40,960 nucleotides of DNA from Candidatus Blautia pullistercoris (lineage in GTDB: Bacteria > Bacillota > Clostridia > Lachnospirales > Lachnospiraceae): the NCBI GenBank assembly GCA_019114545.1, contig DXFG01000324.1, forward strand, positions 1-40,960, in the 5' to 3' direction. The translations under genes were made by a program, and so were the position numbers. Shown here one piece after another: positions 1 to 11,351 of the stretch (position 1 is the first letter of the stretch; the number at the start of each line of letters is the position of its first letter). The notes beneath the pieces were generated by a model. It was not told the origin of the DNA. It saw only the letters and a program-made list of their open reading frames with translations, and did no database searches.

Positions 1-290
1 AAATTCCCCGCAATCCCCACATAGCGGTAGAGATGCCATTTGGACCCTTTCTTTTCCAGAACGTTAAAAGAGAGGGCAATGCTTTTCTGACTGGCACGTC
101 ACACAGCAAATTCCATGACCATGATGGGAAGTCCCATAACGATCAGGAAGAACAGATAGATCAGCACAAAAGCTGCGCCGCCGTACTTACCTGTAATGTA
201 GGGGAAACGCCAGACATTTCCCAGACCAATAGCACATCCTGCAGAGATCAGGATAAAACCGATCCGGGAAGAAAATCTTTCTCTTTCCAT
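1..290 (-). pseudogene. sodium:neurotransmitter symporter (SNF/NSS) family, N-terminal part, interrupted by in-frame TGA
   Basis: The first 63 residues match the start of the SNF (LeuT-like) transporters: TM1 carries the unwound Na+/substrate motif GCAIGLGNVWRFPY and TM2 ends in the PIMVMEFAV motif. At 99-101 the next codon is TGA. The same frame then stays open to the window edge and still reads as the family (RASQKSIALSFNVLEKK). Relatives have Gly-Arg here, so a single GGA to TGA change explains the break. TGA ends intact genes in this window (nadB, yaaA), so recoding as Gly is unlikely. The promoter (330-359) and a GAGGT ribosome site remain, suggesting a recent lesion or a sequencing error. 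The rest of the gene lies outside the window. Confidence 0.75.
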
Positions 291-329
291 TTTTCTTTAC
301 CTCTTCTTTCTTTTTTAGACAACAGTATC

Positions 330-359
330 AGTATACCATGTTTCTTTACCGGCTTTCAA
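330..359 (-). promoter_or_regulatory. promoter of the symporter pseudogene
   Basis: On the minus strand the -35 box TTGAAA (354-359) and the extended -10 box TGG-TATACT (core 330-335) are 18 bp apart. They overlap the last codons of the upstream nucleoid-associated protein gene. Confidence 0.6.
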
Positions 360-1368
360 TACTTCCGATATTTTTTATCAGAAGAGATATGGTCCCGTCA
401 GAATTTGTGATAAATTCGATCCGGTCTTTATTATTATATTCTTCCATAGGGATCTTCAACTCGATCCCTGTATCCGTCAGCAGACGCTGGGTCATATATT
501 TCCTGGTGGTGGCAGGATTCTGGGGTTCCACCGCCGCTTCATTGAGATGATATTTTTCCAGTTTCTCCTGGACTTCTTCCTTCATATCGGGATGATCCTT
601 AAAGATCTTGTCCACCACTTCCGGGACCTGAAAGCCTCCCTGCTCTGTAAACTCCCGGTTTAAGATACTTTTCGTCTCCATCTGGACCTCGAACTGTTCC
701 GATTCATTGAAATATTTTTTCTGCACATCGGCCACGGCTTTGCTCACAATAGAAAGCTTGGACTTAGAAGAAAGGGCGCCGGAACATTTTAAAAACAATT
801 TTGAAAAATAATTGGTCTTTACCCCGTTTACTTCATATTTTTTCTCCACCAGCCGCACGTACTGCGGGGCATCCAAGTCGATCAGAGCCGCTTCCGAAAG
901 TTTCTGGGTTTCCCCGGGGAGGATGGCTTTCTGCTGGATGATATCATTATTATTTCCCCAGGGATCGGAGTTGGTCAAATGGGTATAAGAAGTTTTATAG
1001 TTCATTTTCAAAAGAGCCAGATATCTGTGCTTTTCCACCATATACTCCACTGCCAGGAGATCTGCACCGGGAATGTCTATATTCTGACTCATAATAGTGT
1101 AAAGCTGTCCGGCGATCTTCTGAGAAATCTCAACAAATTTTTCACTATCCCACTCTTCCGCCAAAGGAAATATCTGGGAATCCTCCAGGAAACTGCAATT
1201 TTTCACATCATCGCTGGTATCGATCCGGTAAATATGGGCTTTCAGAAAATCTGCCAGATCCGGTCCCAGATCCAGTACTGCGTCAGAAAGCACCGGCATT
1301 CCAAGTCCCGGATCCATAATATGTACAATCGCCTGGCTGATCCTGATCTCATCTTTTGAACCTAACAT
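346..1368 (-). CDS. nucleoid-associated protein (NdpA/YejK-like, 37-kDa family)
   Basis: This 340-residue soluble protein looks like the Firmicutes branch of the 37-kDa nucleoid-associated family, whose proteobacterial member YejK/NdpA is found with the nucleoid and binds topoisomerase IV. The typical start (ISQAIVHIMD, then a region reading LSDAVLDLGPDLADFLKAHI) is present, and it is about family length. It starts with ATG behind a weak GGGGA site. It lies 19 bp after the ABC permease stop and is probably the third gene of that transcript. Its function in Firmicutes is poorly defined, and the assignment rests on recognition of the N-terminal half. Confidence 0.7.
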   Translation of the reverse strand: MLGSKDEIRISQAIVHIMDPGLGMPVLSDAVLDLGPDLADFLKAHIYRIDTSDDVKNCSFLEDSQIFPLAEEWDSEKFVEISQKIAGQLYTIMSQNIDIPGADLLAVEYMVEKHRYLALLKMNYKTSYTHLTNSDPWGNNNDIIQQKAILPGETQKLSEAALIDLDAPQYVRLVEKKYEVNGVKTNYFSKLFLKCSGALSSKSKLSIVSKAVADVQKKYFNESEQFEVQMETKSILNREFTEQGGFQVPEVVDKIFKDHPDMKEEVQEKLEKYHLNEAAVEPQNPATTRKYMTQRLLTDTGIELKIPMEEYNNKDRIEFITNSDGTISLLIKNIGSIESR

Positions 1369-1387
1369 TTCATCTTCCCCTTTTCTT

Positions 1388-2959
1388 CTATACTTCTCTT
1401 CCGTTCATCATGCCCTGGCAGGCGATTATGATCACCAGTGAAACAAGAATGTTCATCACAAGACTGACAACGGTAAAGACACCCATCATCAAAGCAGGAG
1501 TACGGTACATACCCGCAAAAAGGACAATTATCAGTCCGATAGCCAGAGAAGGAACCGCCGCAACCAGAATGATCAGCATGCGCAGAAAGGATTCCAGCAT
1601 CACATTGGCTCTGCTTCTTAAAATCCTTACAGACAGCACAGTACCTGCCACAAAGATCAGGCTGTATCCCAGGAGCATAACCAGATACTGGAGAATATCC
1701 AGAGGTGCCATTCTGGTAAAGATACCGGCAAAGATCACCGAAACGCTCATGATAATTCCGATCTTCAGATAAGCGGGGATCATAGCGTATACCAGTTTTT
1801 TCAAAGGACTGTCCGGGATCAGATAGATTTGGTAATTGTTCAGATCCCGCAGAAGATCCGAATCCTGTATCAGAGTAAACAACCAGATGATCATCATATA
1901 ACAGAACATGTAAAAAACGTTGTCCGGCAGTACGATCAGGCTGATGACGAAATAAAAGACGATGATAGCCACGTCCTGTTTTCTCAGAAAGTTTCCTGTT
2001 TTCCGCATGATCAGCATGTTTTTGGAAAGTACCGCTTTTGCTCCGGGAGCAAATCCGCCTTTCACACTTTTTACTTTTCCGTCTTCGATTCTGGCCCGTC
2101 CGCCGTTGGCCTTGGCCCTCCGCAGAAAAGCGCTGGCCTCCTCTGCATCCGCTACCGCCTGCTCCGTAATGTCTTTGTCAAATCTTAAAAAGAATATCAC
2201 AATGACCAGGCAGCATGCAAGGAGAAGAAAGGTTCCTCCCAAGGTAAAAAGATACTTGCCCTGAAGGAAACCGTCGATCGCCCACTTGGTCCAGCCGAAA
2301 AAGGGAACCAGATAAAATTCCCGGCTGGCCGCAAACAGGAGAAAGCCGTTTTCCAGATCATAGCCGGACTGATGTACTGCCCAGAGAAATACCAGCGCCG
2401 TGCAGATTACCACCACTGCCACCGGCAGGTAATTCCATTTTTTATACTTTTCATTTACCAGCCCCCACATATAGATGTAATCGGTAAGAAGAAGGAAAAA
2501 GACCAGCATCAGTGTCAGGTCCGCAAAACATACCAGAAAATAGGGAATGGTAAAATATCCGGTCATGGAAAACATGGCGATCATATAGCAGCCTAAAAGT
2601 CCGTACAACACCCCTTGTCTGAGAGACTGGAACAGGATATAGCCGTTTATCTGTTTTCTGGTATAGGGCCCTGCAAAAAGATAATAGGCATCGGTGTCGT
2701 ATACAAGAGCCTTTCTCTTATTGAGCATTACGGTAAAGGCAAAAATAGCCGTCATGCCGATTCCTATAAGGATAGCCGTATTGGTATCCACCGTTCCCTC
2801 TGCAGCCGGATTATCTGAGGATGCAGCAAAAGCCATGATCACCAGTCCGCCGTAAAGAAGGATCAGGAAGATCGTGATCAGCGCAGATGCCGGAGTCCGG
2901 AACTGATTCCGCACTGTTCCCTTCACTTTTAAAAGAGACAAATATAACAATGACTTCAT
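1388..2959 (-). CDS. ABC exporter permease (putative ABC exporter family)
   Basis: This 523-residue integral membrane protein has roughly a dozen hydrophobic stretches: a pair near residues 25-80, several around 110-260 and a block from about 330 to the end. A charged cytoplasmic loop near 265-310 separates the halves. It resembles the 'putative ABC exporter' permeases that pair with an ABC-2 style ATPase. Its ATG directly follows the stop of the ATPase gene (TAGATG), and a GGAGG site 8 bases upstream supports the start and translational coupling. The substrate is unknown; drug, peptide or lipid export are all possible. Confidence 0.7.
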   Translation of the reverse strand: MKSLLYLSLLKVKGTVRNQFRTPASALITIFLILLYGGLVIMAFAASSDNPAAEGTVDTNTAILIGIGMTAIFAFTVMLNKRKALVYDTDAYYLFAGPYTRKQINGYILFQSLRQGVLYGLLGCYMIAMFSMTGYFTIPYFLVCFADLTLMLVFFLLLTDYIYMWGLVNEKYKKWNYLPVAVVVICTALVFLWAVHQSGYDLENGFLLFAASREFYLVPFFGWTKWAIDGFLQGKYLFTLGGTFLLLACCLVIVIFFLRFDKDITEQAVADAEEASAFLRRAKANGGRARIEDGKVKSVKGGFAPGAKAVLSKNMLIMRKTGNFLRKQDVAIIVFYFVISLIVLPDNVFYMFCYMMIIWLFTLIQDSDLLRDLNNYQIYLIPDSPLKKLVYAMIPAYLKIGIIMSVSVIFAGIFTRMAPLDILQYLVMLLGYSLIFVAGTVLSVRILRSRANVMLESFLRMLIILVAAVPSLAIGLIIVLFAGMYRTPALMMGVFTVVSLVMNILVSLVIIIACQGMMNGREV

Positions 2960-3661
2960 CTATTCTTCCTCCGCTGTAGCTTCAAAGAAAATCTGTTTCA
3001 GTGTTTCACTGCCTTCTTCTCCCCGGTGTATCCGGCGGATGATCTCCCCATGGTTCATGATATAGGCACAGTCCCAGATCTCATTGACCACATCGATGAT
3101 ATGGGTGCTGATCAAAATAGAAGTCCCCTGGTTTTTCAGCTCCACCAGAAGGTTCAGAACCTCCTCAATACTGGCCGGGTCCAGGCCTACCATAGGTTCA
3201 TCTACCAGAAGGGCCTTTGGCTGGATCAGCAGAGCCAGAATCATACTCAGCTTCTGCTTCATCCCTTTGCTCAGTTCTTTTGCAAGTTTATGCCGCTGTT
3301 GGGTCAGCTGAAACAGTTCCAGATATTTATTTCCTGTTTCTTTATAATTTTCCAGCCGGTAAGCCTTACCGATAAACTCAATACTCTCATCTACGGTAAG
3401 AAGATCATAGAGTACCGGTACTTCCGGAATATAGCCGAACTGTTTTTTGGCCTCCAGGCTGTTGTTGGGATAACCGCAGATCAGGATTTCCCCATTATAG
3501 CTCAGAAGATTTACAATACTTTTGATGGTAGTAGACTTTCCTGCCCCATTCGGCCCCAAAAGCACAGTGATCTCTCCGGGCATGGCAGTAAGAGAAGCGT
3601 TTTTTACTGCTGCTCCAAGGCTCCCTTTATAGTATTTGGTAAGATTTTTCACCTCGATCAT
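2960..3661 (-). CDS. ABC transporter ATP-binding protein
   Basis: This 233-residue ATPase has Walker A GPNGAGKST at residues 36-44, a signature LSKGMKQKL near 130-138 and Walker B LLVDEP near 151-156, followed by a D-loop and a switch His in STHI. The LSKGM signature is typical of the exporter subfamily that includes NatA and CcmA-like ATPases. The start is the ATG at 3661 with GGAGGAGG 6-7 bases upstream; the open frame runs 57 codons further but lacks family similarity there. It is the first gene of the operon and pairs with the permease it abuts. Confidence 0.88.
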   Translation of the reverse strand: MIEVKNLTKYYKGSLGAAVKNASLTAMPGEITVLLGPNGAGKSTTIKSIVNLLSYNGEILICGYPNNSLEAKKQFGYIPEVPVLYDLLTVDESIEFIGKAYRLENYKETGNKYLELFQLTQQRHKLAKELSKGMKQKLSMILALLIQPKALLVDEPMVGLDPASIEEVLNLLVELKNQGTSILISTHIIDVVNEIWDCAYIMNHGEIIRRIHRGEEGSETLKQIFFEATAEEE

Positions 3662-3731
3662 AACTTTCCTCCTCCGTATGCTTTTTCCAACAATTTCTGG
3701 ATTTTGTCGGAAAATTATTGGATTTGAGGCC

Positions 3732-3760
3732 AGTATAGCAGAAAATTCTGTCAAGGTAAA
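3732..3760 (-). promoter_or_regulatory. promoter of the ABC exporter operon
   Basis: On the minus strand a TTTACC -35 box (3755-3760) and an extended -10 box TGC-TATACT (core 3732-3737) are 17 bp apart, 70 bp before the ATPase start. It is divergent from the carB promoter. Confidence 0.55.
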
Positions 3761-3797
3761 GAAAAACCTCTCCGGTTGATTTTTGTTTCTTCTTTTA

Positions 3798-3827
3798 TTG
3801 CTTCTCCTTCTGCCGCTATGGTATACT
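3798..3827 (+). promoter_or_regulatory. promoter of carB
   Basis: TTGCTT (3798-3803) and an extended -10 TGG-TATACT (core 3822-3827) are 18 bp apart. Transcription would start near 3834, leaving a leader of only about 40 bases, too short for a PyrR attenuator or a riboswitch. Confidence 0.6.
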
Positions 3828-3874
3828 TGCATTGTGAAGATGTTTTACAAAAATTTTATATATGGGAGGTTTTT

Positions 3875-7093
<3,219 letters not shown>

Positions 7094-7108
7094 AATCATT
7101 TTTCAGGG

Positions 7109-7133
7109 AGCCGGACTGGGACTTTGTCCGGCT
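7109..7133 (+). terminator. hairpin after carB, weak intrinsic terminator
   Basis: Perfect 8-bp arms AGCCGGAC (7109-7116) and GTCCGGCT (7126-7133) enclose a 9-base loop. Only a short T-rich tail (TTCT) follows, so partial read-through into the next gene is likely. Confidence 0.5.
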
Positions 7134-7175
7134 TTCTGCATGTAAAATTTATCACATCATCTGGAGACTGTAATT

Positions 7176-8087
7176 ATGTCAGCGAAACATTCAAAAAATT
7201 TTATCCTGCTGTTTCTAACAGCACTTATATGGGGCGTGGCCTTTGTGGCTCAGAGCGTAGCTATGGACTACATCGGCCCCTACACTTTCAATGCCGTCCG
7301 TTCTTTACTGGGCGGCATTGTCCTGGTCCCCTGTGTCTTTTTCTTTGGTCAGAAAAAGAAAGATGTCAAAGACAAAGATCCGGCAAAAGAAATCGCCGGG
7401 GACCGTCCGGGAGACATGATCACCGGCGGAATCCTCTGCGGCATCATGCTGTTTCTTTCCACCACCCTTCAGCAGGTGGGAATCCAGTATACCACAGTAG
7501 CCAAAGCCGGTTTCATCACGGCTCTTTATATCATCCTGGTGCCGATCCTGGGGATCTTTCTTAAAAAACGGGTATCCTTTCAGATCTGGATCAGCGTGGT
7601 CATAGCCCTTATCGGCCTTTACCTGCTGTGCATGAAGGGAAGATTTTTTCTTGGGCAGGGAGATTTTCTGGTACTGCTCTGTTCTCTGTGCTTTGCTCTG
7701 CATATTCTGGTCATCGATCACTTTACAGAGAAAGTCAGCGGGGTAAAGCTGTCCTGCATACAATTCTTTGTCTGCGGCCTGCTTTCTTCGGTGCTGATGT
7801 TTCTTTTTGAAGAGCCGGCCGTTTCAGAGATCCTGGCTGCCTGGTTCCCCATCGTCTATGCAGGCGTATTCTCCAGCGGCATTGCGTATACCCTGCAGAT
7901 CATCGGACAGAAGGGCACGGATCCTACCATCGCCTCTCTGATCCTCAGTCTGGAATCTGTAGTTTCTGTGCTGGCCGGATGGATCCTTCTTGGCCAGGCA
8001 CTTGCACCCAGAGAAATCCTGGGCTGTCTGCTGATGTTTGGGGCTATTATCCTTGCTCAGGTATCTCCTGATCCGAAAAAGAAATGA
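7176..8087 (+). CDS. DMT family transporter (EamA domains)
   Basis: This 303-residue membrane protein has about ten transmembrane segments in two EamA repeats. The first starts with LTALIWGVAFVAQSVAMDYIGPYTFNAVR, a family hallmark; the second lies in the C-terminal half and ends in a VVSVLAGWILLGQALAPREILG stretch. Such proteins export or exchange small metabolites such as amino acids, and the substrate cannot be told from sequence. It starts with ATG at 7176 behind GGAG about 10 bases upstream. It lies 82 bp after carB with only a weak hairpin between, so co-transcription with carB is possible. Confidence 0.85.
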   Translation: MSAKHSKNFILLFLTALIWGVAFVAQSVAMDYIGPYTFNAVRSLLGGIVLVPCVFFFGQKKKDVKDKDPAKEIAGDRPGDMITGGILCGIMLFLSTTLQQVGIQYTTVAKAGFITALYIILVPILGIFLKKRVSFQIWISVVIALIGLYLLCMKGRFFLGQGDFLVLLCSLCFALHILVIDHFTEKVSGVKLSCIQFFVCGLLSSVLMFLFEEPAVSEILAAWFPIVYAGVFSSGIAYTLQIIGQKGTDPTIASLILSLESVVSVLAGWILLGQALAPREILGCLLMFGAIILAQVSPDPKKK

Positions 8088-8091
8088 TAAA

Positions 8092-8140
8092 GCTGCTGTA
8101 TTTCACAGAGTCTTTCATCTGTAAAATACAGCAGCCTTTT
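8092..8140. terminator. intrinsic terminator after the DMT gene
   Basis: Perfect 12-bp arms GCTGCTGTATTT (8092-8103) and AAATACAGCAGC (8124-8135) are extended inward by ACAGA/TCTGT and followed by CTTTTT. It serves the plus-strand gene and may also stop the convergent minus-strand operon. Confidence 0.8.
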
Positions 8141-8216
8141 TCCTCTAATCCTGCCCTCAGCCCACAAAAGCCCGGACATTCCTCATCCCCTTGGGATATC
8201 CCTTTATACAAAATTT

Positions 8217-8876
8217 TTACAGCCCCAGAAGTTTTCCCAGCTCCCGGATACTGGCCGCAGTCTTTACGGCACCTGCTTTTAAAAGTTCTTCTTTGGTACC
8301 GTATCCGTAGGTAACGCCGATGCAGGAAAGTCCGGTCTCTTTTGCTCCGAGGACATCGTAATGCCGGTCTCCCACCATAATCACCTGATCCCGCTTGTCC
8401 AGAAAGTTTATTTTCTCCAGGACCTGAAGAATCACCTGAGCCTTTGTCATCTTTGGCCGGTTAATATCGCTGCCCATGATCACATCAAAATATGTATCCA
8501 GTTGAAAATGGTCCAGAACAATCTTTACCATTTTATCCGGTTTCGAAGATGCCACTGCTAAAGTCATACCTTTCTTTTTCAGCTCTTCCAAAAGCTCTTT
8601 CACGCCCGGATATGGCCTATTTTCAAAAATCCCCGTCACATTATATCTTTCCCGGTAATACCTTACAGCTTCTGCTGCCTTTTCTTCGCTGAATCCGGCA
8701 TAGCTCATAAACTGCTCCAGAAGAGGAGGTCCTACAAAAACCTCCAGCTTTTTCCGATCTTTTCCCAGCTCCGGCATTCCCATTTTTTCCAAGGCATACT
8801 GGACGGATTTGGTGATTCCCTCTCCTGAAGCTGTCAGTGTTCCGTCTAAATCAAATAATACTCCCTGATAATGCAT
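8217..8876 (-). CDS. HAD family hydrolase (phosphoglycolate phosphatase-like)
   Basis: This 219-residue HAD phosphatase has motif I DLDGT at residues 9-13 (nucleophile Asp9, acid/base Asp11), motif II VASSKPD near residue 120 and motif IV GDRHYDVLGAKETG near 175. A small helical cap follows motif I. It resembles Gph/PpaX-like enzymes that remove phosphate from small molecules, but the substrate is not predictable. The start at 8876 has GGAG 10 bases upstream and lies 5 bases after the stop of the NuoE-like gene, so the genes are probably translationally coupled. An upstream extension of the frame only overlaps that gene. Confidence 0.85.
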   Translation of the reverse strand: MHYQGVLFDLDGTLTASGEGITKSVQYALEKMGMPELGKDRKKLEVFVGPPLLEQFMSYAGFSEEKAAEAVRYYRERYNVTGIFENRPYPGVKELLEELKKKGMTLAVASSKPDKMVKIVLDHFQLDTYFDVIMGSDINRPKMTKAQVILQVLEKINFLDKRDQVIMVGDRHYDVLGAKETGLSCIGVTYGYGTKEELLKAGAVKTAASIRELGKLLGL

Positions 8877-8881
8877 TTTTC

Positions 8882-9355
8882 TCACTCCTGTTTCAGACTG
8901 TCTGTCAGTTTTAATATTTTTTCTTTTGTCATATTGGAATAATGGACGCCGTCTATACAGACATTTGGGGAAGTTCTGCATTTTTTCAGACAGTTTCTGG
9001 TAGTCAGAAGGATCCTCTTATCCCGCGACAGGCCATCCCTGTCTGCCTGAAGCTTTTTCTTTACAGCTTCCAGGATCTCCATACTGTCTTTCTTCTGGCA
9101 GCGCTCTCCGGTACACAAAAGGATTTCATGGACATAGGGAGCTGCCTTCAGACTGGGATACAGCTTTATGATACAGTTCAGCACACTTTCTTTTACCCCA
9201 AGCTTTTCTGCTGCCATCCGGCAGGCTTCTGAAGGTATCCAGCCTTCCGTCTCCTGGATCTCCCTGAGCATGGCTGTAAGATTCTCCTGGTCCTTTGGCT
9301 CCTTTTGTCCTGCATAGTATTCAATGATCTCTTTTATCTCCTCTGTCTTTTTCAC
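8882..9355 (-). CDS. NuoE-like thioredoxin-fold [2Fe-2S] protein
   Basis: This 157-residue protein matches the 24-kDa subunit of complex I and of NAD-dependent hydrogenases and formate dehydrogenases. The N-terminal helical part reads REIQETEGWIPSEACRMAAE. The [2Fe-2S] ligands Cys81, Cys86, Cys122 and Cys126 show the family spacing (C-x4-C and C-x3-C). No NuoF-like partner is next to it, so it either serves a complex encoded elsewhere or acts alone. The start is GTG at 9355, inside a GTGA overlap with the yaaA stop and with GGAG 8 bases upstream; no later Met would keep the domain whole. Confidence 0.8.
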   Translation of the reverse strand: MKKTEEIKEIIEYYAGQKEPKDQENLTAMLREIQETEGWIPSEACRMAAEKLGVKESVLNCIIKLYPSLKAAPYVHEILLCTGERCQKKDSMEILEAVKKKLQADRDGLSRDKRILLTTRNCLKKCRTSPNVCIDGVHYSNMTKEKILKLTDSLKQE

Positions 9356-10119
9356 CCGTTTTTCTCCTTATCCTGCTTTTTTTCCAGAAAAACAAATTCT
9401 GTGTCTGAAGAATATTCTTCCCTGTATCTATAATCTAATCCATGAAATTTTTTTATTTCTTCCGGTCTTTCGATCTGTTTTTCAGAAAGCCACCGGACCA
9501 TCTCGCCTCTGGCCATTTTGGCCTTTGTAGCTTTTACTTTTATCCTGCCCTGGATCTCTTCTCCGAAAATACAGGTAATATACCGGACATCTTTTTCCAG
9601 ATATTTTTCTATGATTTTGCTGTACTCTTTAGACGCAAGATTCAGAATCACCCTGTCATCTTTGGTCAGCTCCCGGTAAAGCCGGTCTCCCCAGAAATCA
9701 TAAAGATCAACGTACCCTTCCGCTTTCAGCTTTGCCTGCATTTCCAGGCGGTAGGGGATCACCCCGTCCTGGGGTCTTAGAACCCCATAAAGGCCGGAAA
9801 GGATTCGGAGGTGTTTTTTTACATATTCCCACTGACTGTCCGTAAAAACCTGAGGCGCCATATACTGATACTGGATCCCCTCATAGGCCAGCACTGCCCC
9901 CGTCAGATTCCGATCCATCTCAAAACAGCAAAGGCGTTCCTGATTTTCCCTTACGATCTTTTCGTTACAATTCCACAAAGCTTTCAGAGATCCAAAGTCC
10001 ATTTTTTTCAACTCTTCTCTTAACCGGCAGGCTTCTTCATAAAATACCGGTCTGGTAGTCTCAGAAAGTTCCTCTTCTTTCCGTCTCATCTTTTTTGCCG
10101 GTGATATAATAATCTTCAT
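9352..10119 (-). CDS. yaaA: YaaA family peroxide stress protein (UPF0246)
   Basis: This 255-residue protein carries the YaaA hallmarks: MKIIISPAKKM at the start, an LSGLYGVLRPQDGVIPYRLEM segment in the middle and DRVILNLASKEYSK near residue 160. E. coli YaaA lowers free iron and DNA damage under peroxide stress and binds DNA. The start has GGAGG 6 bases upstream. It is the first gene of a compact operon with a Fe-S protein and a HAD phosphatase. The iron link fits YaaA's known role, but any joint function is inference. Confidence 0.9.
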   Translation of the reverse strand: MKIIISPAKKMRRKEEELSETTRPVFYEEACRLREELKKMDFGSLKALWNCNEKIVRENQERLCCFEMDRNLTGAVLAYEGIQYQYMAPQVFTDSQWEYVKKHLRILSGLYGVLRPQDGVIPYRLEMQAKLKAEGYVDLYDFWGDRLYRELTKDDRVILNLASKEYSKIIEKYLEKDVRYITCIFGEEIQGRIKVKATKAKMARGEMVRWLSEKQIERPEEIKKFHGLDYRYREEYSSDTEFVFLEKKQDKEKNG

Positions 10120-10170
10120 TAGTGACCTCCAAATATGTTATCTCTGGTTTGGTTTGTTTCTCACCCAGGT

Positions 10171-10243
10171 ATTTTATCATGTTATCCTTTTTCCGTCACT
10201 TCTTTTTTCCGGAATAGACTTTCCCTATTGTCCGTGATAAAAT
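10171..10243. promoter_or_regulatory. divergent promoters for yaaA and the HAD phosphatase gene
   Basis: The 176-bp gap between divergent genes holds one extended -10 box TGATAAAAT per strand: core 10171-10176 reading minus toward yaaA, and core 10238-10243 reading plus toward the HAD gene. Neither has a good -35 box, as is common with TGn promoters. Confidence 0.45.
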
Positions 10244-10295
10244 AGCCTCTGGAAATACAGTTGAATTTTTGTAATTCAGGAAAGGAATGTTTTTT

Positions 10296-10952
10296 ATGAA
10301 AATAGAGGCGGTTATTTTTGATATGGACGGTGTTCTTTTTGACACAGAAAAACTGATGAAAGAAGGATGGATGAAAGCCGGCCGGGAAATGGGATTTACT
10401 ATTACCGAAAATCACCTGCGTCAAATGAGAGGAAGTTCCAGAGACCAGAGCGCTGCGCTGTTTCAAAAATGGTATGGCGGTAAAGTAAATTATGATCAGG
10501 GACGTCAGATCCGAAGTCAATATGTAAAAGAATATATTGACAAGTATTCTGTACCGGAAAAGAAAGGTCTGAAAGAACTGCTGAATTTCTTAAAAAAAGA
10601 GCGCATCCCCACAGCAGTGGCTACTTCCACAAAACGCCGCACTGCTGCTCACTACTGGGAGCTGGCCGGAATCACATCCTATATCACTGCTTCCGTATGC
10701 GGAGATGAAGTGGCTGCCTGCAAACCGGAACCGGATATTTTTCTGAAAGCTGCCCAGGCTCTTCAGGTTTCTCCTGAAAACTGCCTGATTGTAGAGGACA
10801 GCATCAACGGACTGAAAGCTGCACGGGCTGCCGGAGGTATTTCCTGTATGGTACCTGACCTCACGCCTTACACGGAAGAACTTCTGCCAGTCTGTGATTA
10901 TGTATGTGAGGATCTTTCTAAGATCATTTCTCTTATCAAAAGCATCAACTAA
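10296..10952 (+). CDS. HAD family phosphatase (beta-phosphoglucomutase-like subfamily)
   Basis: This 218-residue enzyme has motif I FDMDGVLFDTE (nucleophile Asp9, Asp11), motif II VATSTKR, the KPEPDIF motif and a C-terminal VEDSINGLKAARAAG with the metal-binding acidic pair. This pattern is that of the beta-phosphoglucomutase/sugar phosphatase subfamily; which activity it has is not visible. I chose the ATG at 10296 over 10287 because GGAAAGGA then lies 9 bases upstream, while it would touch the upstream ATG. It is monocistronic, with its own promoter and a strong terminator. Confidence 0.85.
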   Translation: MKIEAVIFDMDGVLFDTEKLMKEGWMKAGREMGFTITENHLRQMRGSSRDQSAALFQKWYGGKVNYDQGRQIRSQYVKEYIDKYSVPEKKGLKELLNFLKKERIPTAVATSTKRRTAAHYWELAGITSYITASVCGDEVAACKPEPDIFLKAAQALQVSPENCLIVEDSINGLKAARAAGGISCMVPDLTPYTEELLPVCDYVCEDLSKIISLIKSIN

Positions 10953-10972
10953 TTATGAAAGCCTGCTCTGCC

Positions 10973-11019
10973 AAAGCGCTCCCCTCTCTTTTCCGGTTCA
11001 AAAGTAAGGGGAGCGCTTT
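10973..11019. terminator. bidirectional intrinsic terminator
   Basis: Perfect 13-bp arms AAAGCGCTCCCCT (10973-10985) and AGGGGAGCGCTTT (11007-11019) lie between convergent genes, with T runs on both strands. Confidence 0.85.
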
Positions 11020-11028
11020 TATCTGAAA

Positions 11029-11328
11029 TCACTTTTTCCGGTTTTCTTTTGCCAGTTCCTTGATCTCGTTATACCTGCTCATAATATAACCGAAATTCTT
11101 TCTCTTATGGGGAAGAAGACAGTTGGTACAGTCTTTAACACCCTTTTCTGTATATTTAAAATTTCCTCCGCACCGGTCTCCGAGAGCATACAGAGGACAA
11201 TAGCAGAACAAACAGTTAAAATTTTCCGGGTCACTGGTTTTATGGCAGGGAAAATACTCGCATTCTTTATGACAGAAAAAAGAATATTTTTTTCCTTCCC
11301 AATACGGTTTTTCTTTTTCTTCACTCAT
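11029..11328 (-). CDS. cysteine-rich small domain protein
   Basis: This 99-residue protein holds about ten Cys in CHKECEYFPCHK, CLFCYCPLY, DRCGG and CTNCLLPH, matching the 'cysteine-rich small domain' family. These proteins probably bind zinc or an Fe-S cluster; in some archaea the domain is joined to cobalamin biosynthesis proteins. No biochemical role can be given. It lies 23 bp after the FliB-like gene and is probably its co-transcribed partner, so two Cys-rich putative metal proteins sit together. Confidence 0.75.
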   Translation of the reverse strand: MSEEKEKPYWEGKKYSFFCHKECEYFPCHKTSDPENFNCLFCYCPLYALGDRCGGNFKYTEKGVKDCTNCLLPHKRKNFGYIMSRYNEIKELAKENRKK

Positions 11329-11351
11329 AAACTTACCTCTTTCCTATGGTG

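Noticed and set aside
99-101. TGA read as glycine (recoded genetic code)
   Set aside because: TGA is used as a normal stop by intact genes in this window, including nadB and yaaA, so a lesion is simpler.
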